Counted from the first letter of the stretch, positions 31,001-39,169 are shown. The stretch: 64,000 bases of DNA from Cohnella faecalis (GCF_003570905.1 NZ_QXJM01000063.1:84320-148319), one strand, 5' to 3'. Notes: generated by a model from the sequence alone, not told the origin. Numbers and translations are program-made.

Positions 31001-33663
31001 ATGCTCCGCTCGCATGGGATAGCAGCATAGATCGGATTCTGATCACGATAAAGGCTTCCGACGAGGCAGGCAATACGACTGCGTACGGCTTCGAGGTGCT
31101 GAAGGCTGTTGCGGGAGCAGATTTGACCTATCCGGGCGACTTGGCTGCGCTGACAACGGTGGGTGCGACGATGAGCGCGCCGTATCAGTTCGGCACAGTC
31201 GATTATGAAACCGTGGCCTACTTGAACAAAGTTCGCGTCTATGCGGCACCTATGGTTTCGTCCTCTGTCGTATCGATAGAAGGAACGCCGCTGCCGACTA
31301 GCGGTTATGTGGAAGTCGCGGTACCGGATGCCGGGCGAGCTGTTCAAATTCGCGTGAAGCCTGCCGGCGGCCTGTCGGAGCAGCTATACACATTGAATAT
31401 TGAAACCGGCTCAAGCGCGGCGCTGCTAAGCACATTGACACTGAAAACGCAATCGGGCGAAGCGGTTGCTGCGCAGCCTTTTACAGGGACAGAAGAAACT
31501 TATAACGTATATGTAGACAACTCGGTGGATGGGGTAACCTTGACGCCTGACGCCTTGATGGCCGGATCAGTGATTAGAGTCAAGGGGCAGGATGTGCAGA
31601 ACGGACAGCCATCCCAGACCATTCCCTTGCAAGTGGATGACAATCCAATACCTGTAACCGTCGTCTCGCCGGACGGATTGACGACGCGCAGCTACCAGGT
31701 AGTCGTCTCGCGGATGCCAAGCGGCAATTCCGAGCTGCAGCAATTGGGCATTGCTACAGCCGGCGTTTCGCTGACGCCGGGCTTTGACCCTAATGTGCTT
31801 CAATACCAAGTGCTTGTACCACACGACACTACAGCCTTCGCGCTGCAGCCTGTTGCGCAACAGGCGGATGCCGCCGTCCTCGTCAACGGCCAAGAATCGA
31901 ACGGCAGCACGGTGACTATTCCGTTCGGCGGAGAAAGCTTGTCTGTCGCGATCGAGATTCGCGCACCAGACGACAGCGAGCGTAAGTATACTTTGTCCGT
32001 TGTGCGCCAGAAGGGTGCGCCTGCGCAAGCGCCATTGCTTACGAGCCTATCGGCGAGCACAGCGCTGGACGGCGAATTCAATCCTTATCAATTTTTCTAT
32101 GGCACCAAGGGGCAGACCGAAAACTATCTGACAACGATTACGGCGGTTGCGGGCGATCCGCAAGCAATCGTAACGGTAAAGGGTGTTTCGTTGCAGGGCG
32201 GCGGTAAATTCATGCCTAGCCTCAGTCTAGGGGAAAATACCATCGTCGTAAGAGTGGAATCCGCCGATCTGACCGCTTCGCGGACCTACTCCATCAATAT
32301 TAAGCGCGTGAGCAAACCCGAGGAGAACTTGCGTCATTCGACGATTACCGGCAGCGCAGGGGATTGGTCGGATCAGATCGAGATCGTCAGAACTCGTACG
32401 CAAGAGGGAACTGCGGTCGATACAGTGAGACTGGATGCGGAAAAGGCGCGCCATATTTTGGACAAAGCCAAACAGAACAAAGACAGCATTGCGCGAATCT
32501 ACGTGACTGATATCCCTGACGATCCGGCAGATGAGCGTATGGTAAAACTCAGCGCCGATTCCTTGAGCTTGCTTGCGGATGGCGGTATGTCGTTGCAAAT
32601 CGTACTGCCCGAAGCGGTGATCGATTTGCCGGCAGCTTCGCTGCAACAGCTCGGCAAAGAAGGACAAGACGCTTACTTCCGGATTATTCCGGTTATCGCC
32701 GATGATGAGCGGGGCGAAGTGACATCACGTGTTCTCGCTTCTGACTTGGTGCAGCAAGCGGCAGGAGGCCAGCCTGCTTCCGTGATCGGGCATCCGGTCA
32801 AGATTGAAACGAATTACTCCGGGTTCAAGACGAAGCTTCTGTTCCCGCTGACGGACTTGAGGCTGCCGGCAGATAAGGCAGCAGCTAAGCAACTGCTGTC
32901 GGAACTGGCTGTTTATATTGAGCACAGCGACGGCGAGAAAGTGCTTGCGCCAGGAGAAATTCGTTATGACGCGGAAGGCAACGTAACCGGCATTGCGATT
33001 GAAATCAATAAATTCAGCACATTTGCCATCGTTCGGACGAATGCGGCAAATACAGTGCTTGAGCCTTATATGTCCGGTTACCCGGACGGCACCTTCCGTC
33101 CGTCGCAATCGATCAAGCGCGCGGAATTGGCAGCTATTCTTCACCGTCTAGGCGCAGAAGGTACTTTGTCGGCGCAAGCGGCGGGGTATGCGGATGTTGC
33201 TGCAAAACATTGGGCAGCGGAGGCAATCGCCTACATGAAGCGCTCCGGGCTAATGCTCGGCGATAACAAAGGGCTGTTCCGTCCGGAAGACGCCGTTACC
33301 CGCGCGGAGATGGCCAGCATCGTCGCCCGACTGCTTCCGGCATCCGCAGCCAATCAAGCGTCAGCAGGAGCATACAGCGATACGCATGGACATTGGGCTG
33401 CAGATGCGATCAAGAAAGCTGCGCAAGCGAGCATTCTGCAAGGATATCCGGATGGAACTTTCCGACCGGATAACAAGCTGACTCGCGCGGAAGCGGTACA
33501 AATACTAAATAAATTGTTCCAACGACCTACAGCCGGCGTACCTTCGTCCAGCTGGCTGGATGTACCGCTAAGCCACTGGGCCATCCGGGAGATTGAGTCG
33601 GCTTCCGGCACAGTGGAGGTGTCGTCCGATGGCACTGTGCTTGTAGAACCCGCGATCCATTAG
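25012..33663 (+). CDS. Giant S-layer-anchored surface protein with Kelch-type N-terminal repeats, cadherin-like modules and three SLH domains
   Basis: About 2,883 residues. I choose the GTG at 25012, because GGAGG (24998-25002) sits 9 bases upstream; the open frame runs 11 codons further to a TTG. Signal peptide about residues 1-35 (GLAKLLIAALLLQSIPLVYG). Residues about 50-420 hold Kelch/galactose-oxidase-like repeats (VVLFGGE, VLLFGGEG, LILFGGYK, FVIFGGHRD, with DTWLWDG), forming a beta-propeller. A fibronectin-like segment follows, then about 1,000 residues of beta-rich sequence without recognised motifs, another fibronectin III-like module (nt 30.2-30.5 kb) and four cadherin-like beta-sandwich repeats (about residues 2036-2436). 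Three SLH domains close the protein (about 2680-2875; GYPDGTFRPSQSIKRAE, LFRPEDAVTRAEM, GYPDGTFRPDNKLTRAEA), anchoring it to pyruvylated wall polymer. Function inferred: adhesion or polysaccharide binding. Monocistronic, with its own terminator. Confidence 0.9.
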   Translation: MRNHWISGLAKLLIAALLLQSIPLVYGSGNAAHAEGAEQVSDDLTDYTWKRADSGTFKPAARQAASMAYDEAAGNVVLFGGESSVLLNDTWLWDGSEQTWQEAAVSSTKPVARKYAVTAFDPVSQKVLLFGGEGSAGVLNDTWLWNGQTASWEKLTPAISPSQRAGAQLAYDGEHLILFGGYKISGGTKTSLGDTWLWDGTNWTDVTPTDPGASPPAAYNGQMTFDGQSAVLYGGITGNVTVNNGTTDVTMKDSSPKLWHWNADTLAWSSTDGPESFGRWGHTMAYDGRRVVFFSGARDYLHSFNGTLITDLKMPSSVYPYPRTGLAYGLKGGVWEGYPQVGSSGTGFQDDVGYPGQLQLYPNQRPFPLTNASMAFDGTNFVIFGGHRDAVDVWDKHQIQGGHKLETIPAGVMNETWVFGYTPPSPPGIKMVSEPIINLDPAHLDDTVSVVTSVYSLGGKPVTSRGVEYRPYTEAGSADWIAMPYSADPQATGSFTVTLTGLTWQQEYEVRSYAVNEIGTSYTPVERFVLEDDPSMEEPDVRFDRIGPSVLHVKDKKRIVAVGEGVTNLLRKPLNQIHYYLKNGGSITPLNYNILSKNQLELTWEADLPPGSYEVHLEHDTYQDYVYVDDLGTEEWNEGLALINVDFYKPRNFDRIDVPSTASGNEQTSLWLQGPFTETPSKPKEYVLNDTSEVVTINGNVLFKGSRLVVDKTDSAKTVITGEGRLYVNSGSSQGASLPYTLHDGPFAFDSDDFSLILSGNSAADYMGIDMPFKANKLTFAKDGLNLSGNLEVGFTAGSQKISSSIPISGVQYRNSRFELSGTYAMNKSFKVGPLDVSNTQFVIDSRVPYISVKGTGKLPNDSLGFDLLMKVKQGRLDEIGFGMYSKTKLASTGLQVNYLFGNVNNLAGKTQIPQRLGVTGSVADIIVPELKHPSVSYKFNLLGTDSIAVDLTNYGFDATGIEYYYWLPVNNMSMQTVVNPTVAGIPGFTSPGFLAKGDINVFDTIKGVIAAYSFNKKGYSGVLKGTVYVPKGIPRIGGVTVRNVVLSVNEKGVSGLFKHNGINARVTYTFQNNTILFEVEAEPPKKSWWEKGLDLYNSVNDFFEKTEPLGDLLEEIFLFNPNTSSSFNIAAADDWMKYFDFTQFNVANNVASTTGELKKVYELTPVRLAFQPEDTTETEVSARIADGQLTAVDRTPLVTTKADAAANGQISSVFPVKRAYEALIAINGDQRSAVLKASSAEKPTVEKTVLTEVVYDADRDTTYMRASLYAGSWKLITGESVRISVNELVFAKKSLTLEQLAGVWAQTADRSVTSLNIEEAGVYALNIDAGSDEVVLYKPDGRPYDLQGSQNQAGWNSFLDADDNRHVLLNAIEPGTWLIIADESPKAAINRVPAKTTTDELKQWVQDRAYPTFFEMSRTTNGQAIVEIYGADEETKLYMPSGELYSLQPDPNLSGLNVAYDESQNKLTVWLDKVELKGQWKVVSGGFTSFAAYKTSRKFKSIKPLLDEGRYSKYFELAEKGDYMLSVSGGNTDTVIYAPNGKPYTLSFEDQSGNAYLQPAADRTSSPSAGGDPLNQTQIVTPNPVQDGRDMLYVSLLNAPAGKWRVQNGTKVDLQIQKLIPSPDVKASADSIAGANNRIRVTWSTENAAADTEVAIMLTGSKDAYVGEVLAEGLAAAGSTVIDIPEMMIPGTYYVTVAATSVDKAPTYAIVEEPVVVSAPYSLNAPAQLSVQSTGNGEVSLKFSSVSGQVERYRVWVGEGADVQPATPVLDFAPEPGASQQAVISGLRVNEDYTIAVSAIGEQEGRLVLSPLSDNVSLTLPAPQPAALTVSVDAGSNLVANRTYKSYDGSDIQLALTAADQAKLDVTTNQAADLTFTINGHTFDSVHVAANGSYSFDLNERLETSVLEEQEYKVTIEAVNARGDRSVEYRRLFVDRTAPLLIASGGDDATGAPISLNGTIDTSGKVLIVGQTEVGAKLDINGVIVPLDDAGRFVYYAPLAWDSSIDRILITIKASDEAGNTTAYGFEVLKAVAGADLTYPGDLAALTTVGATMSAPYQFGTVDYETVAYLNKVRVYAAPMVSSSVVSIEGTPLPTSGYVEVAVPDAGRAVQIRVKPAGGLSEQLYTLNIETGSSAALLSTLTLKTQSGEAVAAQPFTGTEETYNVYVDNSVDGVTLTPDALMAGSVIRVKGQDVQNGQPSQTIPLQVDDNPIPVTVVSPDGLTTRSYQVVVSRMPSGNSELQQLGIATAGVSLTPGFDPNVLQYQVLVPHDTTAFALQPVAQQADAAVLVNGQESNGSTVTIPFGGESLSVAIEIRAPDDSERKYTLSVVRQKGAPAQAPLLTSLSASTALDGEFNPYQFFYGTKGQTENYLTTITAVAGDPQAIVTVKGVSLQGGGKFMPSLSLGENTIVVRVESADLTASRTYSINIKRVSKPEENLRHSTITGSAGDWSDQIEIVRTRTQEGTAVDTVRLDAEKARHILDKAKQNKDSIARIYVTDIPDDPADERMVKLSADSLSLLADGGMSLQIVLPEAVIDLPAASLQQLGKEGQDAYFRIIPVIADDERGEVTSRVLASDLVQQAAGGQPASVIGHPVKIETNYSGFKTKLLFPLTDLRLPADKAAAKQLLSELAVYIEHSDGEKVLAPGEIRYDAEGNVTGIAIEINKFSTFAIVRTNAANTVLEPYMSGYPDGTFRPSQSIKRAELAAILHRLGAEGTLSAQAAGYADVAAKHWAAEAIAYMKRSGLMLGDNKGLFRPEDAVTRAEMASIVARLLPASAANQASAGAYSDTHGHWAADAIKKAAQASILQGYPDGTFRPDNKLTRAEAVQILNKLFQRPTAGVPSSSWLDVPLSHWAIREIESASGTVEVSSDGTVLVEPAIH

Positions 33664-33687
33664 ATTCTCGGGCAGCACGAAACGAGA

Positions 33688-33725
33688 AACGACCATCCTT
33701 CCGTCTAGAAGGGTGGTCGTTTTTT
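33688..33725 (+). terminator. Terminator of the S-layer protein gene
   Basis: AACGACCATCCTT (33688-33700) pairs with AAGGGTGGTCGTT (33709-33721) with one wobble, then TTTTTG. Confidence 0.92.
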
Positions 33726-34443
33726 GTACCTATTCGATGCCTACGTCGACGTCCAGAGAGCGCCAGAGCCGTGTTTTCTTGGAATACCGACATGCTAGGT
33801 CAATGGCATTTGAGTATCTCAAAGACACCAAACCAACCGACAGCGTAACGGTGCTTGGAACATTAGAACCGGCCTTTCTTGGAAACGCGGCATGTCCGAC
33901 TTCCGGGTACGAACCCAAAGCCGGGCTTGTCGCCGAACCAAACCGAGCATGACTAACGACGACCGCCCGACGATCCGTGCCAAGCCTACCCCGACGATCC
34001 GCGCCAAGCCTAGCCCAACGATCCGCGCCGAGCCTACCCCGACGTTCAACTGCAAAACATACCTTTATTTTTAAGACAGATCGGTATTCTAACGACATTA
34101 CCTGCAAAAGGGACATGTATCTAGGGCGCCTTTGCCGTTAAGCTCCGAAATGACAAAAAATAACGGTACTTACTGCAGTTCAATCTCAGCGGTGCGGCTC
34201 AACAGGATGAATAGGTGTATCAAATGCAGTTAGTCAACTGGCCCATCAGACAGCAAGGGCGAAACAGCGCTGGTTTTCTTTCTCCTGATCCCCATCCGAT
34301 ACCGGTCAAAGCTTCTTCAACGTACAAAGGCCACCGAAGACGCGTTTGCTTGACGAACGGGTTTTTTGTAAATACTTTATGTTGAGGCGGACTTGTGTCG
34401 CAAAACGGTTCACTTTTTGTGTCGATACGCAGCAAGGAGACAC
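33726..34443. other. Non-coding gap with a short 24-bp direct repeat
   Basis: About 720 bases between the S-layer gene and the ctsR promoter. Three tandem 24-bp units, each starting ACGATCCG and containing GCCAAGCC or GCCGAGCC, lie at 33970-34041. In one frame they would encode an 8-residue TIRAKPTP repeat, but there is no ribosome-binding site or longer frame. The rest shows no gene, tRNA or convincing RNA structure to me. Confidence 0.7.
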
Positions 34444-34472
34444 TTGGCAAACAGAAAGAGACGGCGTATAAT
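34444..34472 (+). promoter_or_regulatory. Sigma-A promoter of the ctsR-mcsA-mcsB-clpC operon
   Basis: TTGGCA (34444-34449) and a perfect TATAAT (34467-34472) with a 17-base spacer. The CtsR operator begins 9 bases after the -10 box. Confidence 0.8.
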
Positions 34473-34480
34473 GAGATTAA

Positions 34481-34497
34481 AGTCAAAGAAAGTCAAA
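34481..34497 (+). promoter_or_regulatory. CtsR operator (heptad direct repeat)
   Basis: AGTCAAA-GAA-AGTCAAA, an exact match to the CtsR consensus (A/G)GTCAAANAN(A/G)GTCAAA. It overlaps the expected transcription start, so CtsR would repress its own operon until heat or protein stress. Confidence 0.93.
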
Positions 34498-34526
34498 GTC
34501 AGAAGCTGCTGAAAGGAGGGCGAACG

Positions 34527-34988
34527 TTGCGCAACATTTCCGATCTGATCGAAATTTACTTAAAACAGATTTTGAACGATAGCTCGGAAGGCGCCGTCGA
34601 AATCCAACGGAGTGATTTGGCTGACAAGTTCTCTTGCGTTCCGTCTCAAATTAATTACGTTATCAGCACTCGTTTCACGCTCGAGAAGGGATACTATGTA
34701 GAGAGCAAGCGGGGCGGCGGCGGTTATATCCGCATTCAACAGGTCGATCTTCCTTCATTGGAAGCCGTGCAAAGGCATATTCAATGCACGGTTGGCGAAC
34801 AAATCGATCAAACGGCCGCCGAAGGGTTAATTTATCAATTAGAGGAAGCGCGATATATGACGAGCCGCGAAGCGCATTTATTGCGCGCGACGATATCCAG
34901 AGATGTGCTGGCGATCAAGCTGCCCTTGCGCGACGTTATTCGCGCCAACGTGCTTAGAGCCGCTCTGATCGCGCTTCTTGCCAAATAA
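34527..34988 (+). CDS. ctsR: Class III heat-shock repressor CtsR
   Basis: 153 residues from the TTG at 34527 (AAGGAGGG 7 bases upstream), the normal size. The open frame extends to 34395 but that part overlaps the promoter and operator and cannot be translated. The N-terminus RNISDLIEIYLKQIL, the winged-helix part DLADKFSCVPSQINYVISTRF and the glycine-rich wing SKRGGGGYIRI are the classic CtsR signatures. CtsR represses clp genes at low temperature and is inactivated by its thermosensing wing and by McsB. First gene of the four-gene operon, with a perfect operator in front of it. Confidence 0.97.
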   Translation: MRNISDLIEIYLKQILNDSSEGAVEIQRSDLADKFSCVPSQINYVISTRFTLEKGYYVESKRGGGGYIRIQQVDLPSLEAVQRHIQCTVGEQIDQTAAEGLIYQLEEARYMTSREAHLLRATISRDVLAIKLPLRDVIRANVLRAALIALLAK

Positions 34989-35018
34989 TAGTGGATGGGC
35001 CGATAAGGAGGCGATGCG

Positions 35019-35549
35019 ATGCAGTGTCAAGAATGCGGCAAAAGGCCGGCGACGCTCCATTTTACGAAAATCATCAATGGAGAAAAGACGGAGCTGCACA
35101 TCTGCGAGTCCTGCGCGCGCGAAAAAGGAGAGCTCATTCCGGGCACGCAGAGCGGATTTTCCATCCATAATCTGCTTTCGGGCTTGCTCGACTTCGATAC
35201 TTCGGGAACGGCGTCTGTCGGGGCCAAGGCCGCCGATGCAGCGCAGCAGCCTCGCTGCGAAACGTGCGGCATGACGTACGGGCAATTCGGCAAGGTAGGA
35301 CGGTTCGGATGCAGCAACTGCTATAAGCAATTTTCGGAGCGTCTCGATCCTTTGCTGAAGAGGGTTCACGGCAATACGGTACATGTCGGCAAAGTGCCGA
35401 AGCGGGCCGGAGGAAGAGTCAAGGCCAAGCGGGAAATCGACAGGCTGAAGAAGGAAATGCAAGGACGCATCGAGAGGGAAGATTTCGAAACCGCCGCTCA
35501 GCTGCGCGACAAGATTCGCGATCTGGAGAAAGAGATGGCGAACGGTTAA
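35019..35549 (+). CDS. mcsA: McsA, zinc-binding activator of McsB
   Basis: 176 residues; AAGGAGG lies 8 bases before the ATG. Two zinc-binding CXXC pairs in the first part (CQECGK and CESCAR), then a second zinc module (CETCGM and CSNCYK) and a C-terminal UVR motif (about residues 138-175, REDFETAAQLRDKIRDLEKEM), the module also present in ClpC and UvrB. McsA binds and activates the arginine kinase McsB and modulates CtsR. Located between ctsR and mcsB as in Bacillus. Confidence 0.95.
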   Translation: MQCQECGKRPATLHFTKIINGEKTELHICESCAREKGELIPGTQSGFSIHNLLSGLLDFDTSGTASVGAKAADAAQQPRCETCGMTYGQFGKVGRFGCSNCYKQFSERLDPLLKRVHGNTVHVGKVPKRAGGRVKAKREIDRLKKEMQGRIEREDFETAAQLRDKIRDLEKEMANG

Positions 35550-35570
35550 GCGATAAGGAAGGTGATGCCC

Positions 35571-36635
35571 ATGGCGGAACGTAGCTTTGTCAACGATGCG
35601 CTGAGCCATTGGATGAAAGAAACGGGACCCGAATCCGACGTCGTGCTTAGCAGCCGGGTTCGGATTGCGCGCAACGTAAGAGGCATTCCGTTTCCGCTTA
35701 TGGCGGCTTCCGAGCATTCGATATCGGTTATGGAGCAATTGCTCGGAGTCGCCGAGAACGGAAGATTGAACGGACTTGGCGCGCTTGAGATGATTCGTTT
35801 GTCCGAGTTGAGCGAGCTTGAGAAGCAAGTGCTGGTCGAGAAGCATCTGATCAGCCCAAGCCTAGCCAATGAATCCCGTAACGGAGCCTTCATATTGACA
35901 CGGAATGAAGACGTGAGCATTATGATTAACGAAGAGGATCATCTTCGCATTCAATGCTTATGCCCCGGATTTCAAATTCACCAAGCATGGGAATGGGCGA
36001 GCAAGATCGACGATGTGTTCGAGGAGCAGGTCGATTACGCGTTCGATGAAAAATACGGTTACTTGACGAGCTGCCCGACCAATGTCGGTACCGGGATCCG
36101 GGCGTCGGTCATGATGCATTTGCCGGCACTGGTGCTCACCGGACAAATTAACCGAATCTTGTCGGCAGTCCAGCAAGTAGGTCTTGCGGTCAGGGGGCTG
36201 TACGGGGAAGGCAGCGAAGCGACCGGCAACCTGTTCCAAGTATCGAACCAGATTACGTTGGGGCAATCCGAGCAGGAAATTATCGAAAATTTGCATCAAG
36301 TGGCCCGTCAGATTATTGGACACGAGAAAGCCGCCAGAGCGAAGCTGCTTGCGGAATCCCGCCCTCGGATCGAGGACAGGGTCCGGCGTTCGTACGGCAT
36401 ATTGTCGCACGCGGCCATCATGGATTCGAAGGAGTCGTCCCAACGGTTGTCGGACATCCGATTGGGCGTTCACCTGGGTCTCTTGCCCGACGTCAAAGGG
36501 GAAACGCTGAACGAATTGCTGGTGTCCACGCAGCCCGGATTTCTTCAACAAAAATTCGGCGAAGCGCTCGAACCGGAGCAGCGCGATATGACGAGGGCGC
36601 AATTGATACGAAGCCGACTGGCTTCGGGGACCTAA
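35571..36635 (+). CDS. mcsB: Protein-arginine kinase McsB
   Basis: About 354 residues from the ATG at 35571 (AAGGAAGGTG upstream; nearby in-frame GTG and ATG codons 6-9 bases earlier are possible). Phosphagen-kinase fold: VVLSSRVRIARNVRG at residues about 24-38, the NEEDHLRIQCLCPG loop carrying the catalytic and Cys residues, and TSCPTNVGTGIRASVMMHLP. McsB phosphorylates arginines of misfolded proteins and of CtsR, marking them for ClpCP. Third gene of the operon, 21 bases after mcsA. Confidence 0.96.
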   Translation: MAERSFVNDALSHWMKETGPESDVVLSSRVRIARNVRGIPFPLMAASEHSISVMEQLLGVAENGRLNGLGALEMIRLSELSELEKQVLVEKHLISPSLANESRNGAFILTRNEDVSIMINEEDHLRIQCLCPGFQIHQAWEWASKIDDVFEEQVDYAFDEKYGYLTSCPTNVGTGIRASVMMHLPALVLTGQINRILSAVQQVGLAVRGLYGEGSEATGNLFQVSNQITLGQSEQEIIENLHQVARQIIGHEKAARAKLLAESRPRIEDRVRRSYGILSHAAIMDSKESSQRLSDIRLGVHLGLLPDVKGETLNELLVSTQPGFLQQKFGEALEPEQRDMTRAQLIRSRLASGT

Positions 36636-36673
36636 ATGGTTTATTCTGTATTTATTAGGGGAGGTGTTGTCTC

Positions 36674-39124
36674 ATGATGTTCGGACGATTCACTGAACGC
36701 GCACAGAAGGTGTTGGCGCTCGCGCAGGAAGAAGCGGTGCGCTTGGGACACAACAACATAGGTACGGAGCATATATTGCTCGGCCTTATTCGCGAAGGCG
36801 AGAGCATCGCGGCCAAAGCGCTTATCGCTTTGGGATTGGGACTGGAGAAAATTCAAGACGAGGTCGAATCGCTGATCGGGCGCGGCCAAGAGCAACCTAC
36901 CAATATCGCTTACACGCCTCGCGCGAAAAAAGTGATTGAGCTGTCGATGGACGAGGCGCGCAAGCTGGGCCATACTTACGTCGGCACGGAGCACATCCTT
37001 CTCGGTCTGATCCGCGAAGGGGAAGGCGTAGCGGCGCGCGTCCTGAACAATCTTGGAATCAGCTTGAACAAAGCCCGCCAGCAGGTTCTTCAATTGCTCG
37101 GCAGCAGCGAAAGCGTTCAGACGAACCACGGTCCGTCCTCTAATGTCAGCACGCCGACGCTGGACGGTCTGGCGCGCGATCTTACCGCGCATGCCCGTGA
37201 TGGTCATATCGATCCCGTCATCGGACGCTCGAAGGAAATCGAACGCGTTATTCAAGTGCTGTCCCGCCGTACGAAGAACAACCCGGTTCTGATCGGGGAG
37301 CCCGGCGTCGGCAAGACGGCGATAGCCGAAGGTCTCGCGCAGAAAATCGTTAACAACGAGATTCCCGAGACGCTGCGCGACAAGCGCGTGATGACGCTGG
37401 ATATGGGCTCCGTCGTAGCCGGAACCAAATATCGCGGCGAGTTCGAAGACCGGCTGAAAAAAATAATGGACGAAATCCGGCAAGCGGGCAACGTCATCCT
37501 GTTCATCGATGAGCTTCATACGCTGATCGGCGCAGGCGGCGCGGAAGGAGCCATCGACGCCTCCAATATCCTTAAGCCCGCTCTCGCCCGCGGAGAGCTC
37601 CAGTGCATCGGAGCGACGACGCTGGACGAGTACCGCAAATATATCGAGAAGGATGCCGCGCTGGAGCGCCGCTTCCAGCCGATTACGGTCGACCAGCCTT
37701 CTCCCGACGAAGCGGTTCAAATTCTGCACGGCTTGCGCGATCGTTATGAAGCGCATCACCGCGTGAAAATTACGGACGAAGCGATCGATGCAGCCGTTAA
37801 GCTGTCGGATCGCTACATTACCGATCGGTTCCTGCCGGACAAAGCGATCGATTTGATTGACGAAGCCGGCTCGAAGGTACGGCTGCGCTCCTATACGATA
37901 CCGCCTAACCTGAAGCAATTGGAAGGGCGCTTGGAGGACATTCGCAAGGAGAAGGATTCCGCTGTCCAAAGCCAGGAATTCGAGAAAGCGGCCGCTCTTC
38001 GCGATACGGAGCAAAAAATCCGGGAAGAGCTCGATACCACGAAAAACCAGTGGAAAGAGAAGCAAGGCCGCACCGATTCCGAGGTGACTCCGGAAGATAT
38101 CGCTCAAGTCGTCGCAAGCTGGACCGGCATTCCGGTCAGCAAGCTGGCGGAAGAGGAAACCGAGCGCCTGCTTAAGATGGAGGAGATTCTTCACGACCGC
38201 GTTATCGGACAGGAAGAAGCCGTCAAAGCCGTAGCTCGCGCCGTTCGCCGTTCGCGGGCAGGCCTCAAGGATCCGAAACGTCCGATCGGCTCGTTCATCT
38301 TCCTCGGACCGACCGGCGTCGGCAAAACCGAACTCGCCCGCGCGCTTGCGGAAGCGATGTTCGGCGACGAGAATGCGGTCATTCGCATCGACATGTCGGA
38401 GTACATGGAGAAGCACTCCACGTCCCGTCTCGTAGGAGCGCCTCCGGGATACGTCGGCTACGACGAAGGCGGTCAACTGACCGAGAAAGTTCGCCGCAAG
38501 CCGTATTCGGTCGTGCTGCTCGACGAAATCGAGAAGGCGCATCCGGAAGTGTTCAACGTGCTGCTGCAAGTGCTTGAGGATGGCCGTCTGACCGATTCCA
38601 AAGGCCGCACCGTCGACTTCCGCAACACGCTCATCATCATGACGTCGAACGTCGGCGCCGACCAAATCAAGCGCAATTCCACGCTCGGCTTCACGGCCGC
38701 GCAGGATTCCGGCAAAGACTACGCGAACATGAAGGATAAGGTTCTCGGCGAGCTGAAGAAGTCGTTCCGTCCCGAGTTCCTGAACCGGATCGACGAGATG
38801 ATCGTGTTCCACCCGTTGGAGCAGGAGCATATCGCCCAAATCGTAACGCTCATGGCCGACGATCTTCGCAAGCGTCTGAGAGAGCACGACGTGCAGTTCG
38901 ATCTGACCGAAGCCGCGAAAAACTTCCTGGCGAAGGAAGGATTCGATCCGGCCTACGGGGCTCGGCCGCTGCGTCGGGCGATTCAGAAGCACATCGAGGA
39001 CCGTCTGTCCGAAGACTTGCTGCTCGGCAAGATCAACAAGGGCGACCTGCTCGTTATCGACGAGAAGGACGGCGGTTTGGTCGTCGACACGAAGCAAGAC
39101 GAACCGGTATCGAATAACAAGTAA
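36674..39124 (+). CDS. clpC: ATP-dependent Clp protease ATP-binding subunit ClpC
   Basis: 816 residues, full length. The N-terminal domain has two ClpN repeats (RFTERAQKVLALAQEEA and YTPRAKKVIELSMDEA), the part that docks phospho-arginine and adaptors. D1 AAA domain with Walker A GEPGVGKTAI and Walker B VILFIDELH; a coiled M-domain including a UVR-like stretch (SQEFEKAAALRDTEQKI); D2 with GPTGVGKTEL and SVVLLDEIEKAH. GGGGAGG lies 9 bases before the ATG (ATGATG pair, start at 36674 or 36677). With ClpP it unfolds and degrades marked proteins. Last gene of the CtsR regulon operon; a strong terminator follows. Confidence 0.97.
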   Translation: MMFGRFTERAQKVLALAQEEAVRLGHNNIGTEHILLGLIREGESIAAKALIALGLGLEKIQDEVESLIGRGQEQPTNIAYTPRAKKVIELSMDEARKLGHTYVGTEHILLGLIREGEGVAARVLNNLGISLNKARQQVLQLLGSSESVQTNHGPSSNVSTPTLDGLARDLTAHARDGHIDPVIGRSKEIERVIQVLSRRTKNNPVLIGEPGVGKTAIAEGLAQKIVNNEIPETLRDKRVMTLDMGSVVAGTKYRGEFEDRLKKIMDEIRQAGNVILFIDELHTLIGAGGAEGAIDASNILKPALARGELQCIGATTLDEYRKYIEKDAALERRFQPITVDQPSPDEAVQILHGLRDRYEAHHRVKITDEAIDAAVKLSDRYITDRFLPDKAIDLIDEAGSKVRLRSYTIPPNLKQLEGRLEDIRKEKDSAVQSQEFEKAAALRDTEQKIREELDTTKNQWKEKQGRTDSEVTPEDIAQVVASWTGIPVSKLAEEETERLLKMEEILHDRVIGQEEAVKAVARAVRRSRAGLKDPKRPIGSFIFLGPTGVGKTELARALAEAMFGDENAVIRIDMSEYMEKHSTSRLVGAPPGYVGYDEGGQLTEKVRRKPYSVVLLDEIEKAHPEVFNVLLQVLEDGRLTDSKGRTVDFRNTLIIMTSNVGADQIKRNSTLGFTAAQDSGKDYANMKDKVLGELKKSFRPEFLNRIDEMIVFHPLEQEHIAQIVTLMADDLRKRLREHDVQFDLTEAAKNFLAKEGFDPAYGARPLRRAIQKHIEDRLSEDLLLGKINKGDLLVIDEKDGGLVVDTKQDEPVSNNK

Positions 39125-39133
39125 CTTATACGA

Positions 39134-39169
39134 AGAGACAGTGGACCGAGCGTCCGCTGTCTCTTTTTT
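39134..39169 (+). terminator. Terminator of the clpC operon
   Basis: AGAGACAGTGGAC (39134-39146) pairs with GTCCGCTGTCTCT (39152-39164), followed by TTTTT. Confidence 0.92.

Noticed and set aside
36641..39097. 818-codon open frame antisense to clpC
   Set aside because: A codon-bias shadow: high third-position GC in clpC keeps the opposite frame open. No family resemblance and no start signals. The same applies to long frames opposite gltX, pcrA, fusA and tuf.
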